Source: CAVUXJ01 sp963814975 (lineage in GTDB: Bacteria > Acidobacteriota > Vicinamibacteria > Vicinamibacterales > CAVVIG01). From it: a stretch of 64,000 nt of DNA. Positions 54,461-63,641 of the stretch are shown here, one piece after another. The DNA is taken from the NCBI GenBank assembly GCA_963814975.1, contig CAWFFB010000010.1, forward strand, positions 62,001 to 126,000, read 5' to 3'. The position numbers and the translations under genes were made by a program. Each line of letters opens with the position of its first letter. Position 1 is the stretch's first letter. The notes beneath the pieces are model-generated. The model saw only the letters and a list, made by a program, of their open reading frames with translations, made no database searches and was not told the DNA's origin.

Positions 54461-55546
54461 ATGGATTTCTACGTGATCCTCGGGTTGGAGCGGGCCGCGA
54501 CGCTGGGCGACGTCAAGCGCGCGTACCGGCGTCTGGCGAGGCGGTTCCACCCCGACATCAACCCGGGCGACCGCACGGCGGCGGCGCACTTCCGTCAGAT
54601 CGCGGAAGCGTACGAGACGCTCAGCGATCCCGATCGCCGTCGGCGGTACGACACGGTGGGTCCGGCCGGGCCGGTTGTGCAGGCGGCCGCGTTCGGCTTC
54701 GAAGGGTTCGACTTCTCCGCCAGCGTCAGCGGAGCGTCGGCTCCGACCTTCGGCGATCTCTTCGCTGACGTGCTGCAGCCACGTCGCGCGGACACCGTCC
54801 CGTTGAGCGGCGCCGATCTGCATCAGACGATCACCCTCAGCTTCGCAGACGCGATGCGGGGGGGCGAGCGCCAACTGACGGTCACCCGTCACGAGCATTG
54901 CCGCACCTGCCACGGCACCGGATCCCTGGAAATGGAGGAGAGCCGGTGCCTGCAGTGTCACGGCGCGGGCGTCGTGAAGTCGGCGCGCGGGCACATGGTC
55001 TTCTCCAAGCCGTGTTCGCTGTGCCGCGGCACTGGCCGTCAGGCGGAAACACGGTGCCATGCGTGCGGCGGCCGCCGGACAGGGATACGAACGGAGCCGC
55101 TGACGATCACCGTGCCTGGCGGACTCGCCGACGGCGCGCGCATCCGCGTTCCGGGGATGGGCCATGCGGGAGGCGGACCCGGCGAGCACGGCGACCTCTA
55201 CATCACGGTGCGTGTCGAACCGCATCCGCTGTTCAGGCGCGAGGGCGACGATCTTCACCTGATCGTGCCGGTTGCGGTCCACGAAGCCGCTCTGGGCGCC
55301 AAGATCGAAGTGCCGTCCCTCGAGGGGCACGCGCGGCTGCGGGTGCCGCCGGGCACGCAGTCGGGCCAGCGGTTCCGTCTGCGCGAACGTGGCGTGCCGT
55401 CCCCACTCGACCACCGTCGAGGCGACCTCGTCGTCGAGGTCCGGTTGGTGCTGCCGCGACTGCTCGACGAACGATCAAAGGAGCTGCTGCGGGAGTTCGG
55501 ACGGATCAACGCTGACGACGTGAGGCGGGACCTGGTGACCGGCTGA
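54461..55546 (+). CDS. dnaJ: Chaperone DnaJ-type co-chaperone
   Basis: A 361-residue Hsp40. J domain with HPD in RRFHPDINPGDR (residues 2-68), a short Gly/Phe-poor linker, and a zinc-binding domain with four CxxCxG-type repeats (CRTCHGTGS, CLQCHGAG, CSLCRGTGR, CHACGGRR). C-terminal substrate domains follow (ITVPGGLADGARIRVPGMGH, DLYITVRVEPHPLFRREGDD). Stimulates DnaK ATPase. The linker is less glycine-rich than in E. coli DnaJ. Between dnaK and hspR. Confidence 0.93.
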   Translation: MDFYVILGLERAATLGDVKRAYRRLARRFHPDINPGDRTAAAHFRQIAEAYETLSDPDRRRRYDTVGPAGPVVQAAAFGFEGFDFSASVSGASAPTFGDLFADVLQPRRADTVPLSGADLHQTITLSFADAMRGGERQLTVTRHEHCRTCHGTGSLEMEESRCLQCHGAGVVKSARGHMVFSKPCSLCRGTGRQAETRCHACGGRRTGIRTEPLTITVPGGLADGARIRVPGMGHAGGGPGEHGDLYITVRVEPHPLFRREGDDLHLIVPVAVHEAALGAKIEVPSLEGHARLRVPPGTQSGQRFRLRERGVPSPLDHRRGDLVVEVRLVLPRLLDERSKELLREFGRINADDVRRDLVTG

Positions 55547-55558
55547 GCGACGAGAGCC

Positions 55559-55966
55559 ATGAAGAAAAGCGGTAAAGCGTATTACATGATCAGCGCGGTG
55601 GCGCAGAAGTACAAGATCCATCCGCAGACGCTGCGGCTGTACGAACGCGAAGGCCTGCTCGCGCCGTCACGCACCGATGGCAACACGCGGCTGTACTCGG
55701 AAGAGGATCTGGAACAGCTCGAAACGATTCTGTCACTTACCCGAGACCTCGGCGTGAATCTTGCTGGCGTGGAAATCATCCTCAACATGCGCCGCAAGAT
55801 CGAGCGCATGCAGCACGAGGTCAACGAGTTCATGGAATACGTCAAGCACGAGCTCTCACGCGGCATCGACGACTGGGAGCAGCGCCTCTCCACGGCGCTG
55901 GTGAAGTCCTCGCCGACCGATCTCGTCCGCGCGACGCCGCCAGAGACCGCCAAAGCCAAAAACTGA
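55559..55966 (+). CDS. hspR: MerR-family heat-shock repressor HspR
   Basis: A 135-residue MerR-type regulator: YYMISAVAQKYKIHPQTLRL then YEREGLLAPSRTDGNTRLYS is the winged-helix DNA-binding part typical of HspR, followed by a coiled coil (LNMRRKIERMQHEVNEFMEY). HspR represses dnaK operons through HAIR elements, with DnaK as co-repressor. Such an element lies at 52373-52393 before dnaK. Starts 12 bases after dnaJ, so it is autoregulated within the operon. Confidence 0.93.
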   Translation: MKKSGKAYYMISAVAQKYKIHPQTLRLYEREGLLAPSRTDGNTRLYSEEDLEQLETILSLTRDLGVNLAGVEIILNMRRKIERMQHEVNEFMEYVKHELSRGIDDWEQRLSTALVKSSPTDLVRATPPETAKAKN

Positions 55967-56069
55967 AAGTTCAAAACGACGCTGGCGGGTGTATGCTGTC
56001 GGTGTCTCCAGCCTCTCTGAAAAATTTTCAGCTTCAGATCTCAGACGTCAGATATTCCACCATCGTTCA

Positions 56070-56930
56070 ATGCCTTGTCCGTTGTGCGACGATACCGGGT
56101 GGAAACCGGTCGGGGGTGACGGCCCATCCGGCGGCGTGCGGCGCGTTGCGCGCTGCGATTGCTGGCGCGAGAACCTCGGGCAGGTGCGGCTCGTCGCGGC
56201 CAATATCCCAAGGCGGTATCAGCACTGCACGATCGCGAATTTCACCGCCTACAACGAGTCGCTCGAGCGGGCGGCGGCGCAGGCGCGCCGCGTCGCCGAG
56301 GCCTTTCCGGTCGTCGGCAAGGGACTCCTGCTCGAGGGGCAGCCCGGTGTGGGCAAGACGCATCTGGCGGTGGCCGTCCTCAAGCAGGTGGTGGAAACGA
56401 CTGGTGCCCGGGGGGTCTTTTACGATACCCGCGACCTGTTGCGCGTGATCCGGAGCACCTACGACCCGGCGATTCGCACTACCGAGCTGGAAATTCTGCG
56501 ACCGGTCATGACGGCCGATTTGCTCGTGCTCGATGATCTCGGCGCCGAGAAAACCTCCGAATGGGTCGAAGAGACGATGAACCTGATCGTCAACACGAGA
56601 TACAGCGAACGGCGATTGACGATGTTCACCTCGAACTACGAAGACATCCCCGACGAGACCGAGCCGAATTCGCTCATCTTCCGGATCGGGCATCGGATGC
56701 GCTCGCGCCTGCACGAAATGTGCGACTTCGTCATACTCGACGCGGCCGATTACCGGGAGCGGCCCCCGAACGCCGGTGCCGACGACCTCCTCGCCATGTG
56801 GAAGATGCGGAAGAAGTCATTGCCTGCGCCGGGGCGGTCCGGGCGCCAGGCCCGCGCGCAACTCCGCGAGCCCTCGACGCGCGACGGCCGCGCCGACTTG
56901 AAATGGCCGGGAGGGAGGGCAGGCAGCTAA
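56070..56930 (+). CDS. DnaC/IstB-like ATP-binding protein
   Basis: About 286 residues from ATG 56070 (MPCPLCDDTGWKPVGGDG). An N-terminal zinc-ribbon-like pair of motifs (CPLC and RCDCW) precedes a DnaC-type AAA+ ATPase with Walker A LLEGQPGVGKTHLAVAVLKQ, Walker B ADLLVLDDLGAEKTSEW and sensor-1 TSNYEDIPD. No transposase is adjacent, so a replicative helicase-loader role is more likely than IstB. The tail is basic and disordered. The spacer before it (56018-56053) includes TGAAAAATTTTCA. Confidence 0.85.
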   Translation: MPCPLCDDTGWKPVGGDGPSGGVRRVARCDCWRENLGQVRLVAANIPRRYQHCTIANFTAYNESLERAAAQARRVAEAFPVVGKGLLLEGQPGVGKTHLAVAVLKQVVETTGARGVFYDTRDLLRVIRSTYDPAIRTTELEILRPVMTADLLVLDDLGAEKTSEWVEETMNLIVNTRYSERRLTMFTSNYEDIPDETEPNSLIFRIGHRMRSRLHEMCDFVILDAADYRERPPNAGADDLLAMWKMRKKSLPAPGRSGRQARAQLREPSTRDGRADLKWPGGRAGS

Positions 56931-56938
56931 CGCATCTC

Positions 56939-57049
56939 GGATCGACGATGTGAGGATCGACGGCTGATTCGGTGATCGACGATTTGTCGATCAAACCCGA
57001 CGATTCCAAGATAGATTGAAGCCCTCCACATCGTCGGATCGTCGATTCC
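56939..57049. repeat. GGATCGACGATG word array before hemW
   Basis: Left half has GATCGACGATGTGAGG, GGATCGACGG and GTGATCGACGATT words. The right half (57023-57049) has CCTCCACATCGTCGG and ATCGTCGATTCC, close reverse complements that run into the hemW ATG. A large hairpin is possible and no separate ribosome-binding site is visible. Confidence 0.65.
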
Positions 57050-58179
57050 ATGTTGGGCTTGTATCTCCACATCCCGTTCTGTGCCGCCATCTGCAACTAT
57101 TGCAACTTCAATCGAGGTCTGTTCGACGCGGCGCTCAAGGAACGTTACGTCGAGGCGCTGGTCGCTGAAGTCGAGAGCGCAGGCGAGGCGGGGCGGGCGG
57201 GAGAGGCCGATACCATCTATTTCGGCGGCGGCACCCCGTCGCTCCTCGAAGCCGAGGAGATCGATCGGGTCATCGCGGCCTGCCGGCGGTCGTTCGCCGT
57301 GGCCGCCGATTGCGAAGTGACGCTCGAAGCCAATCCCGAAACGACCACGACGGAGCGCCTCCGGGCGTATCGCTCAGCCGGCGTCAACCGCCTGAGCTTC
57401 GGCGTCCAGTCGTTCCGCGACGATGAGTTGCGGCGGCTGTCGCGCCTGCATGGCGCCGATCGCGCCCGCGCTGGCGGTTGCGAGAGGCTCGGGCGGCCGG
57501 ATTCGACAACGTCAGCCTGGACCTGATGATGTGGCTGCCCGGTCAGCAGGTGGAAGAGTGGCTCGAGTCGGTCGATCAGGCCATCGCCCTCGGGCCGGAG
57601 CATCTCTCCTTGTACCTGCTCGAGGTCTACCCGAACGCACCGCTTAAAGAAGAAATGGCCCGCGCGCACTGGTCCCAGGCACCCGACGACGATGCGGCGG
57701 CGATGTATATGGCGGCGATGGACCGACTCGAAGCGGCCGGCTACGAGCAGTACGAGATCTCGAACGTGGCGCGCGCCGGGCGGCGTTCACGCCACAACAC
57801 CAAGTACTGGGCCGACGGCGAGTGGCTCGGGTTCGGCTGCGGCGCGCATTCCACTCGGGATGGCGTGCGCTGGAAGAACGTGTCCGCGACCGAGGGCTAC
57901 ATCGATCGAATCGGCAGGGGTGAGCCGGCGGCGGTTGACGTACGCCGTCTCTCGGACGCCGAACGCCTGGGTGACGCGCTCTTTACCGGCCTGCGCCTTT
58001 CGGACGGGCTCGACGAGATCACCATCGAGCGGCGCTACGGGGTGGACATCTGGCAGCGCCACGGGGCCGAGCTCGACCGCTTTCTGGACATGGGGCTGCT
58101 AAAGCGCCAAAATCGTCGGCTCTGGTTGACTCGCCGGGGCATGCTCCTCGCCCATGAAGTCATGACCGTTTTCGTGTAG
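57050..58179 (+). CDS. hemW: Radical SAM heme chaperone HemW (frameshifted)
   Basis: HemW/HemN-like radical SAM protein. The cluster motif CAAICNYCNF (CxxxCxxC), DTIYFGGGTPSLL and LEANPETTTTERL are in the first frame. From about 57468-57478 a -1 change leads to REARAAGFDNVSLDLMMWLP, LYLLEVYPNAPLKEEM, YEQYEISNVARAGRRSRHN and GFGCGAHS. A missing base in a G/C-rich stretch is likely. Lacks the HemN-type extra N-terminal region, so a heme chaperone is favoured over coproporphyrinogen oxidase. Confidence 0.9.
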
Positions 58180-58268
58180 GGAATGCCCCGAATGGGATCT
58201 AACAGAATCGGAGGCCCGAGTACGCTAAAGTAGCACGCCGTTTAGACACCCCTTTGAAGGAGGCCGTG

Positions 58269-58745
58269 ATGGTTTTCACCTGCGGGCCGTCGGCCGGAAG
58301 CCGGCCAGGATGGATAGCTCTTGCGATCGTGCTTGGCGTGCTGTGGTCGGCGCCGGCCAGTGCCCAGGCGCCGGCTGCGCCCAACGCTCGATTGTTTGCC
58401 AATGACGGCGGGATGGTGCTGAACTTCATCAAGCCGGACAAGACCGCCGACTTCGAGGAAGTCATGGCGAAGCTGAAGGAAGCGCTGATGAAGAGCACGA
58501 AGCCCGAACGCAAGGAACAGGCGGCGGGCTGGCGCGTGTTCAAGTCCCCGGAGATGGCGGGCGCGAACCATCTCTATGTGTTCGTCATCTACCCCGCGGT
58601 CAAGGGCGCGGACTACCAGATCTCGAACATCATCGCCGAAGCGTTTCCGACCGAGGCCAATGCGATCCTGCAGAAATACGCCGACGCCTACGCGCAAGGC
58701 ATGAACATCGTCAACCTGAACCTGCTTCAGGATATGGGCAAGTAG
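58269..58745 (+). CDS. Small secreted protein of unknown function
   Basis: About 158 residues from ATG 58269, which has GAAGGAGG upstream. Signal peptide ending LGVLWSAPASAQA. The mature part (MVLNFIKPDKTADFEEVMAK, AAGWRVFKSPEMAGANHLYV, VIYPAVKGADYQ) looks like a ferredoxin-fold or ABM/NIPSNAP-like domain, but I cannot assign it. Convergent with the next gene, with stops only two bases apart. Confidence 0.75.
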   Translation: MVFTCGPSAGSRPGWIALAIVLGVLWSAPASAQAPAAPNARLFANDGGMVLNFIKPDKTADFEEVMAKLKEALMKSTKPERKEQAAGWRVFKSPEMAGANHLYVFVIYPAVKGADYQISNIIAEAFPTEANAILQKYADAYAQGMNIVNLNLLQDMGK

Positions 58746-58746
58746 A

Positions 58747-59229
58747 TCAGAATTTGAGGTTCAACCCGGCATAGATGCGGTGCGCTGGTGTATGCAGCGC
58801 ACCGCTGCCGAGCTTGAACACCCGATAGTCGACGCGCAATCGGAGCGGTCCCACCAGTGATATCTTGACGCCGCCGCCCGTGTTCCATCCAAGGCCGGTG
58901 CGCTGGAGGGTACCGAGTCGCTCCCGATACACGCCCGCGCCGGTCGTGAAGTACGGCTGCACGCCCAGAATCGCAAAGGGTGTCTGCAGCAGCACGTTCC
59001 CCATTCCGGTCGTCAATTTGGGCGCCAGCGATTGCGTATCCTCGGGAGTGTTGCCGTACTCGAACTCCAGCCCGACGAGAAGCAGGCCCGCCCCCGCGGA
59101 GAAGCCACGGACCAGCCGGTTCGCCGGGGTCATGTTGGCACCGATGAATCCCGTCAGATCGGCGAATGCGGGTGTCGATCCCAGCAGTGTCAGCAGCATC
59201 GCCGCGATCGTTGCCCGCGTGAGTTTCAT
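58747..59229 (-). CDS. Small outer-membrane beta-barrel-like protein
   Basis: 160 residues from ATG 59229 with AGGAG six bases upstream. Signal peptide MKLTRATIAAMLLTLLGSTP. Alternating hydrophobic/polar strands and glycine turns (LVRGFSAGAGLLLVGLEFEY, YFTTGAGVYRERLG, VDYRVFKLGSG) and a C-terminal aromatic NLKF are typical of an OmpA/OmpW-like eight-strand barrel. Function unknown. Divergent from the acyl-CoA dehydrogenase gene, with 43 bases between. Confidence 0.75.
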   Translation of the reverse strand: MKLTRATIAAMLLTLLGSTPAFADLTGFIGANMTPANRLVRGFSAGAGLLLVGLEFEYGNTPEDTQSLAPKLTTGMGNVLLQTPFAILGVQPYFTTGAGVYRERLGTLQRTGLGWNTGGGVKISLVGPLRLRVDYRVFKLGSGALHTPAHRIYAGLNLKF

Positions 59230-59272
59230 GCAGTCTCCTGAATGCAATAATAGTGCGGGAGAGTGAGCGCTG

Positions 59273-60411
59273 ATGGACTTCCGGCTCAGCGACGAGCAGG
59301 AACTGCTGCGCAGAAGCGTCCGCGAGTTCGCGGAAACGGAAATCCGTCCCCATGTTCGCGAGTGGGATGAAGCCCAGCATTTTCCGAGCGAGGTGGTGCC
59401 GGCGCTCGCCGCCCTCGGTCTTCTCGGGATCCAGATTCCGGAAGAGTACGGCGGCGCAGGTTTTTCGGCCGTCGACTACTGCATCTGCATCGAAGAACTG
59501 GCGCGCGTCGATCCCGGGCTCGCTCTCTCGGTCGCGGCGCACAACGGTCTGTGCTCCGCGCACATCCTGATGTTCGGCACCGAGGCGCAGAAACGGGCGT
59601 TTCTCGTACCGCTGGCCAGGGGCGAGAAGATCGGTGCATGGGGGTTGACCGAATCGACCTCCGGGAGCGATGCCGCCGGCATGCGGACCAGCGCCGTGGG
59701 GGCGGACGGCGGGTGGATCCTGAATGGATCGAAAACCTTCACGACGCACGGCCGCGTGGGCCACATCATGGTCACGATGGCGGTGACGGATGCTGCCGCG
59801 GGCGCCAAGGGCATCTCGGCCTTCATCGTCGAACACGGCACTCCTGGCATGACACCAGGGCGGAAGGAGGACAAGCTCGGCATGCGGGCGAGCGACACGA
59901 GCGAGGTCCTCTTCGAGAACTGCGCATTCCCGCCGATCGGTTGCTTGGCGAGGAAGGACAAGGCTTCGTCAACTCCATGCAGGTTCTGGATGCCGGGCGG
60001 ATTGGCATCGCCGCGCTGTCGGTCGGGCTCGCGCAGGGAGCCTACGAAGCCGCGCTGCGCTATGCGCAGGAGCGGCGGGCGTTCGGAAAGCCGATCAGCA
60101 GCTTCCAGGCGATTCAATGGAAGCTGGCGGACAACGCGACGCGAATAGAAGGCGCTCGGCTCCTCACCTACCGCGCGGCCTACCTGAAGGACCGCGGCAG
60201 CCGGACGACGCTCGAGTCGTCGATGGCGAAGCTGTATGCCAGCGAGATCGCGGTCAAGGCGGCCGACGACTGCGTGCAGATCCACGGCGGCTACGGTCTC
60301 GTCAAAGACTACCCGGCCGAGAAGTTCTTTCGCGACGTGAAGCTCACCACGATCGGCGAAGGGACGAGCGAGATCCAGCGGCTGGTCATTGCCCGGCAAT
60401 TGCTGCAGTAA
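59273..60411 (+). CDS. Acyl-CoA dehydrogenase (frameshifted)
   Basis: FAD-dependent acyl-CoA dehydrogenase. MDFRLSDEQELLRRSVREFA, GIQIPEEYGGAGFSAVDYC, the flavin-contact GAWGLTESTSGSDAAGMRT and NGSKTFTTHG are in the first frame. After a -1 change near 59929-59933 come ADRLLGEEGQGFVNSMQVLD, ERRAFGKPISSFQAIQWKLA, the VQIHGGYGLVKDYPAEKFFR block and the end GTSEIQRLVIARQLL. Probably short/branched-chain type, fitting the adjacent meaB and epimerase genes and propionyl/methylmalonyl-CoA catabolism. The break falls in a CCC run. Confidence 0.9.
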
Positions 60412-61400
60412 ATGTCCTCACCTCTGGCGGAGCGTGTGCTGGCGGGCGATCCACGCGCGATGGCTCGCGCCATTTCCCTGATCGAGGACGAGCGTCCTGA
60501 GGCCGCCGATCTCATCGGCGCGATCTTCAGCCGGACGGGACGGGCGTATCTGGTGGGCGTCACCGGTCCGCCTGGCGCGGGAAAGAGCACGCTGGTCGAT
60601 CGGTTGACCTCCGAGATCCGCCGCCGGGGGCAGACGGTCGGCGTGATTGCCGTCGACCCGACGAGCCCCTTCACCGGCGGGGCCGTCCTCGGCGACCGGC
60701 TGCGCATGCAGACGCATGCGGAGGATCAGGCCGTGTTCATTCGGAGCATGGCGACGCGCGGTCACCTCGGCGGTCTGGCGCGGGCGACCGGAGACGCCGC
60801 GCTCGTACTGGATGCCGCAGGCAAGGAGGTGATCCTCATCGAGACGGTCGGCGTGGGGCAGGACGAGGTCGACATCATCCGGACGGCGGACGTCTCGGTC
60901 GTCACGCTGGTGCCAGGCGCCGGCGACGAAGTGCAGGCGCTCAAGGCCGGCATCATGGAGATCGCGGATATCTTCGTCGTGAACAAAGCAGACCGCGAAG
61001 GCGCCGACCGGCTGGTGGGGGAGATCGAGGCGAACCTGGCGTTGCGCGCGTACGGTCCCGGGGAGTGGCGCCCGCCAATCCTGAAAACGACCGCAACGAC
61101 CGGCGGGGGCGTTGCCGACCTCCTTGCCGTAATCTGGACTTTCCGCGAACGATCGGCGCACGAACGATCGGCGCACGCCCGGCCGGCGCCAGGGACGGCT
61201 CTGGCCTCGCGGCAGCGCAGCCGCATCGATACCGCCTGCGCGAGCTGGTGACGCAGCGATTGATGGATCGTCTCGAGCGGGAAGTGCTTGCGCCGAACGA
61301 ACTGGTCTCGGTGATCGAGCGGATCGCGGCGCGTGAGCTCGATCCTTATACCGCGGCAAACGAGCTGCTCGCTCGATCCCTGGGCCTGACACGGACGTGA
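60412..61400 (+). CDS. meaB: Methylmalonyl-CoA mutase G-protein chaperone MeaB/ArgK family (frameshifted)
   Basis: G3E-family GTPase protecting and reactivating methylmalonyl-CoA mutase. Walker A GVTGPPGAGKSTLVDRL, DPTSPFTGGAVLGDR, IETVGVGQDEVDI, and NKADREGAD are present. Starts directly after the acyl-CoA dehydrogenase stop. The C-terminal helical part (PHRYRLRELVTQRLMDRLER) is in the -1 frame, so a base is missing between about 61140 and 61215. A perfect 15-bp tandem duplication (61146-61160, 61161-61175) lies in that region. The mutase itself is about 50 kb upstream in the window. Confidence 0.9.
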
Positions 61401-61401
61401 C

Positions 61402-61475
61402 CGCGAAGGAACACGAAGACGGCACGGTCGGCCTGTACTATGTATCGTTCGTGACCGTCCTCGCTTCGTGGTGAG
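61402..61475. repeat. Nested inverted words between meaB and epimerase fusion
   Basis: CACGAAG (61412-61418) pairs with CTTCGTG (61464-61470), and inside it ACGGTC (61424-61429) pairs with GACCGT (61453-61458). Extra GCGAAGG / CTCGC words flank them. The hairpin ends 11 bases before ATG 61482. Same class as the other intergenic arrays. Confidence 0.6.
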
Positions 61476-61481
61476 TATTCA

Positions 61482-62765
61482 ATGAAAGCTGTTCTGGACC
61501 ACATCGGCATCGCCGTGCGCGACCTCGACGCGGCGCTCGCCTTTTATCGCGACGGGCTCGGCCTGGAGATCGAAGCGCCGGAGGACGTCATCTCGCAGCG
61601 AGTGCGCGCCCGGTTCGTGCCGGTGGGCAGCGCTAGCCTCGAGCTTCTGGAGGCGACGGCGGCGGACTCGCCCATCGCGAGATATGTCGAGAAGCACGGT
61701 CCCGGACTGCACCACATCACGCTCCGCGTCGAAGACATTGCGGCGGCGCTGGCGCAGCTCAAGAGCCGCGGAGCGCGCCTCATCGACGAACGGCCGCGGC
61801 CAGGCGCGGAAGGCGCGCTGATCGCGTTCATTCACCCTTCCAGCGCGCACGGCGTGCTGGTCGAGCTCAAGCAGCCCTCCGGCGCGCCGGCCGATTGTTC
61901 GTGGGTCACCAGGCACACCCTCGGCGATCTCGAGCTGATCTCGCTGCACGACGGGTGTTTCAGGCTCGACGGCGGTTCGATGTTCGGCGTCGTCCCCAAG
62001 CCCCTATGGTCGGCGAAGGCCGTCCCTGACGATCGAAACCGAATCCGGCTCGCAATGAGGCCGCTGGTGGTGCGCGGCGAAAAGACGATGATCATCGACG
62101 CCGGGCTGGGGGACAAGGAGGACGCCAAGTTCAGCGACATCTACGGCGTCGATCGCGTGCCGGGCCTCGACGCCTCGCTTGAGGAAGCCGGTCTCTCACC
62201 CGAGGACATCGATATCGTGCTGGCCACCCACCTGCATTTCGATCACGCGGGCGGGTTCACGACCCGGGACGCCTCGGGACGAGTGCGCCCCCGTTTCCCC
62301 CGTGCCCGATACGTCGTGCGGCGCGGCGAATGGGAGGATGCGACCCATCCTCATGAGCGGAATCGTGCCAGCTACCGGCCGGACAACTACGTCCCGCTCG
62401 CCGCGGCCGGCGTCCTGGACCTGATTGACGAGGATCAGGCCATCATGCCAGGCGTGCGCGTCCGGCGCACGGGCGGTCACAACATGCATCATCAGATGGT
62501 CTGGATGGAATCGGCGGGCCGGCGCGCGGCGTTCGTCGGCGATCTCATTCCGACAACGGCGCATCTGCCGGACGCGTGGATCATGGGGTTCGATCTCTAT
62601 CCGATGGATACGCTCGCGGCGAAGAAGGTATTCGTCCATGAGGCCCTCGAGCGCCGGGACCTCGTGTACTTCGAGCACGATCCAGTCGTGGCGGCCGGCT
62701 ACATCACGGAGGCCGGCGGCAAGCGCCAGGTGACGCCCCTGCAGAGTCCAATCGCGACAAGGTGA
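61482..62765 (+). CDS. Methylmalonyl-CoA epimerase fused to a metallo-beta-lactamase-fold hydrolase
   Basis: 427 residues in one uninterrupted frame. Residues 1-130 are a VOC-fold methylmalonyl-CoA epimerase (VLDHIGIAVRDLDAALAFYR, HGPGLHHITLRVEDI, and VLVELKQ at the end). After a short linker (PSGAPADCSWV), residues from about 143 form an MBL hydrolase: TLGDLELISLHDGCFRLDGG, metal motif THLHFDHAGG, GHNMHHQMVW and EHDPVVAAGY. Epimerase interconverts (S)- and (R)-methylmalonyl-CoA. The hydrolase part, similar to quorum-quenching-like or thioesterase MBLs, is unassigned. The fusion is unusual; a lost stop codon is possible. Confidence 0.85.
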   Translation: MKAVLDHIGIAVRDLDAALAFYRDGLGLEIEAPEDVISQRVRARFVPVGSASLELLEATAADSPIARYVEKHGPGLHHITLRVEDIAAALAQLKSRGARLIDERPRPGAEGALIAFIHPSSAHGVLVELKQPSGAPADCSWVTRHTLGDLELISLHDGCFRLDGGSMFGVVPKPLWSAKAVPDDRNRIRLAMRPLVVRGEKTMIIDAGLGDKEDAKFSDIYGVDRVPGLDASLEEAGLSPEDIDIVLATHLHFDHAGGFTTRDASGRVRPRFPRARYVVRRGEWEDATHPHERNRASYRPDNYVPLAAAGVLDLIDEDQAIMPGVRVRRTGGHNMHHQMVWMESAGRRAAFVGDLIPTTAHLPDAWIMGFDLYPMDTLAAKKVFVHEALERRDLVYFEHDPVVAAGYITEAGGKRQVTPLQSPIATR

Positions 62766-63631
62766 AACCCATGCCCGTGGAAATCGGCATCATCGGCGGC
62801 AGCGGTCTGTACGACATGGCGGAACTAACCGACCGGGAAGAGAAGCGCGTCAGCACGCCGTTCGGCGATCCGTCGGCGCCGTACCTGCTCGGGAGGCTCG
62901 GCGGGAAGCGTGTGGCATTTCTCGCGCGGCACGGCGTCGGCCATCGGCTCCTGCCGTCAGAGCTGAATTTCCGGGCGAACATCTATGGCTTCAAGGTTCT
63001 TGGCGTCGAGCGGATTCTGTCGGCCAGCGCTGTCGGGAGCCTGAAGGAGGAGTACCGCCCGCTCGACATTCTCGTACCCGATCAGTTCTTCGACCGGACC
63101 GCCGGGCGCATCAGCACGTTCTTCGGCCGGGGGATCGCCGCGCACATCGCGTTCGCGCATCCGGTCTGCGGGACGCTGTCGGCGATCGCCGCCGATGCGG
63201 CCGAGAGCGTGGGCGCACGGGTGCACCGCGGCGGGACCTACGTCAACATGGAAGGCCCGCAGTTTTCGACCCTCGCGGAGTCGAATCTGTATCGTTCCTG
63301 GGGGATGGATGTCATCGGCATGACGAACCTGCAGGAGGCCAAGCTCGCGCGCGAGGCCGAGATTTGTTACGCCACTCTGGCGCTGGTCACCGACTACGAC
63401 TGCTGGCATCCCGATCACGACTCGGTCACCGTCGATCTGATCGTCGCCAACCTGGTGCAGAATGCGGTGACCGCGCGCAGGACGATCGCCCAGGCGGTGT
63501 CGCGGATCGAGGGACCGCGAACCTGCGCCTGCAAGGACGCGCTCGCCACGGCCATCATCACGCGGCCCGAGCACATCCCGGCGTCGGTGAAGCGTGAGCT
63601 CGAGCCCATCATCGGGCGATATGTCACGTAG
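62762..63631 (+). CDS. mtnP: S-methyl-5'-thioadenosine phosphorylase
   Basis: A purine-nucleoside-phosphorylase-fold enzyme of about 289 residues splitting methylthioadenosine into adenine and methylthioribose-1-phosphate. Motifs: IGIIGGSGLYDMAEL, phosphate-binding ARHGVGHRLLPSELNFRANI, YVNMEGPQFSTLAESNLYRS and IGMTNLQEAKLAREAEICYA, then TDYDCWHPD. Start is GTG 62762, overlapping the previous stop as GTGA, or ATG 62771. Paired with a downstream PfkB kinase, it suggests adenine/adenosine salvage. Confidence 0.93.
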   Translation: MKPMPVEIGIIGGSGLYDMAELTDREEKRVSTPFGDPSAPYLLGRLGGKRVAFLARHGVGHRLLPSELNFRANIYGFKVLGVERILSASAVGSLKEEYRPLDILVPDQFFDRTAGRISTFFGRGIAAHIAFAHPVCGTLSAIAADAAESVGARVHRGGTYVNMEGPQFSTLAESNLYRSWGMDVIGMTNLQEAKLAREAEICYATLALVTDYDCWHPDHDSVTVDLIVANLVQNAVTARRTIAQAVSRIEGPRTCACKDALATAIITRPEHIPASVKRELEPIIGRYVT

Positions 63632-63641
63632 CAGGTCACAT

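Noticed and set aside
56070..56930. IstB of an IS21-type insertion sequence
   Set aside because: No transposase (IstA) frame or terminal inverted repeats flank it, and neighbours are ordinary housekeeping genes.
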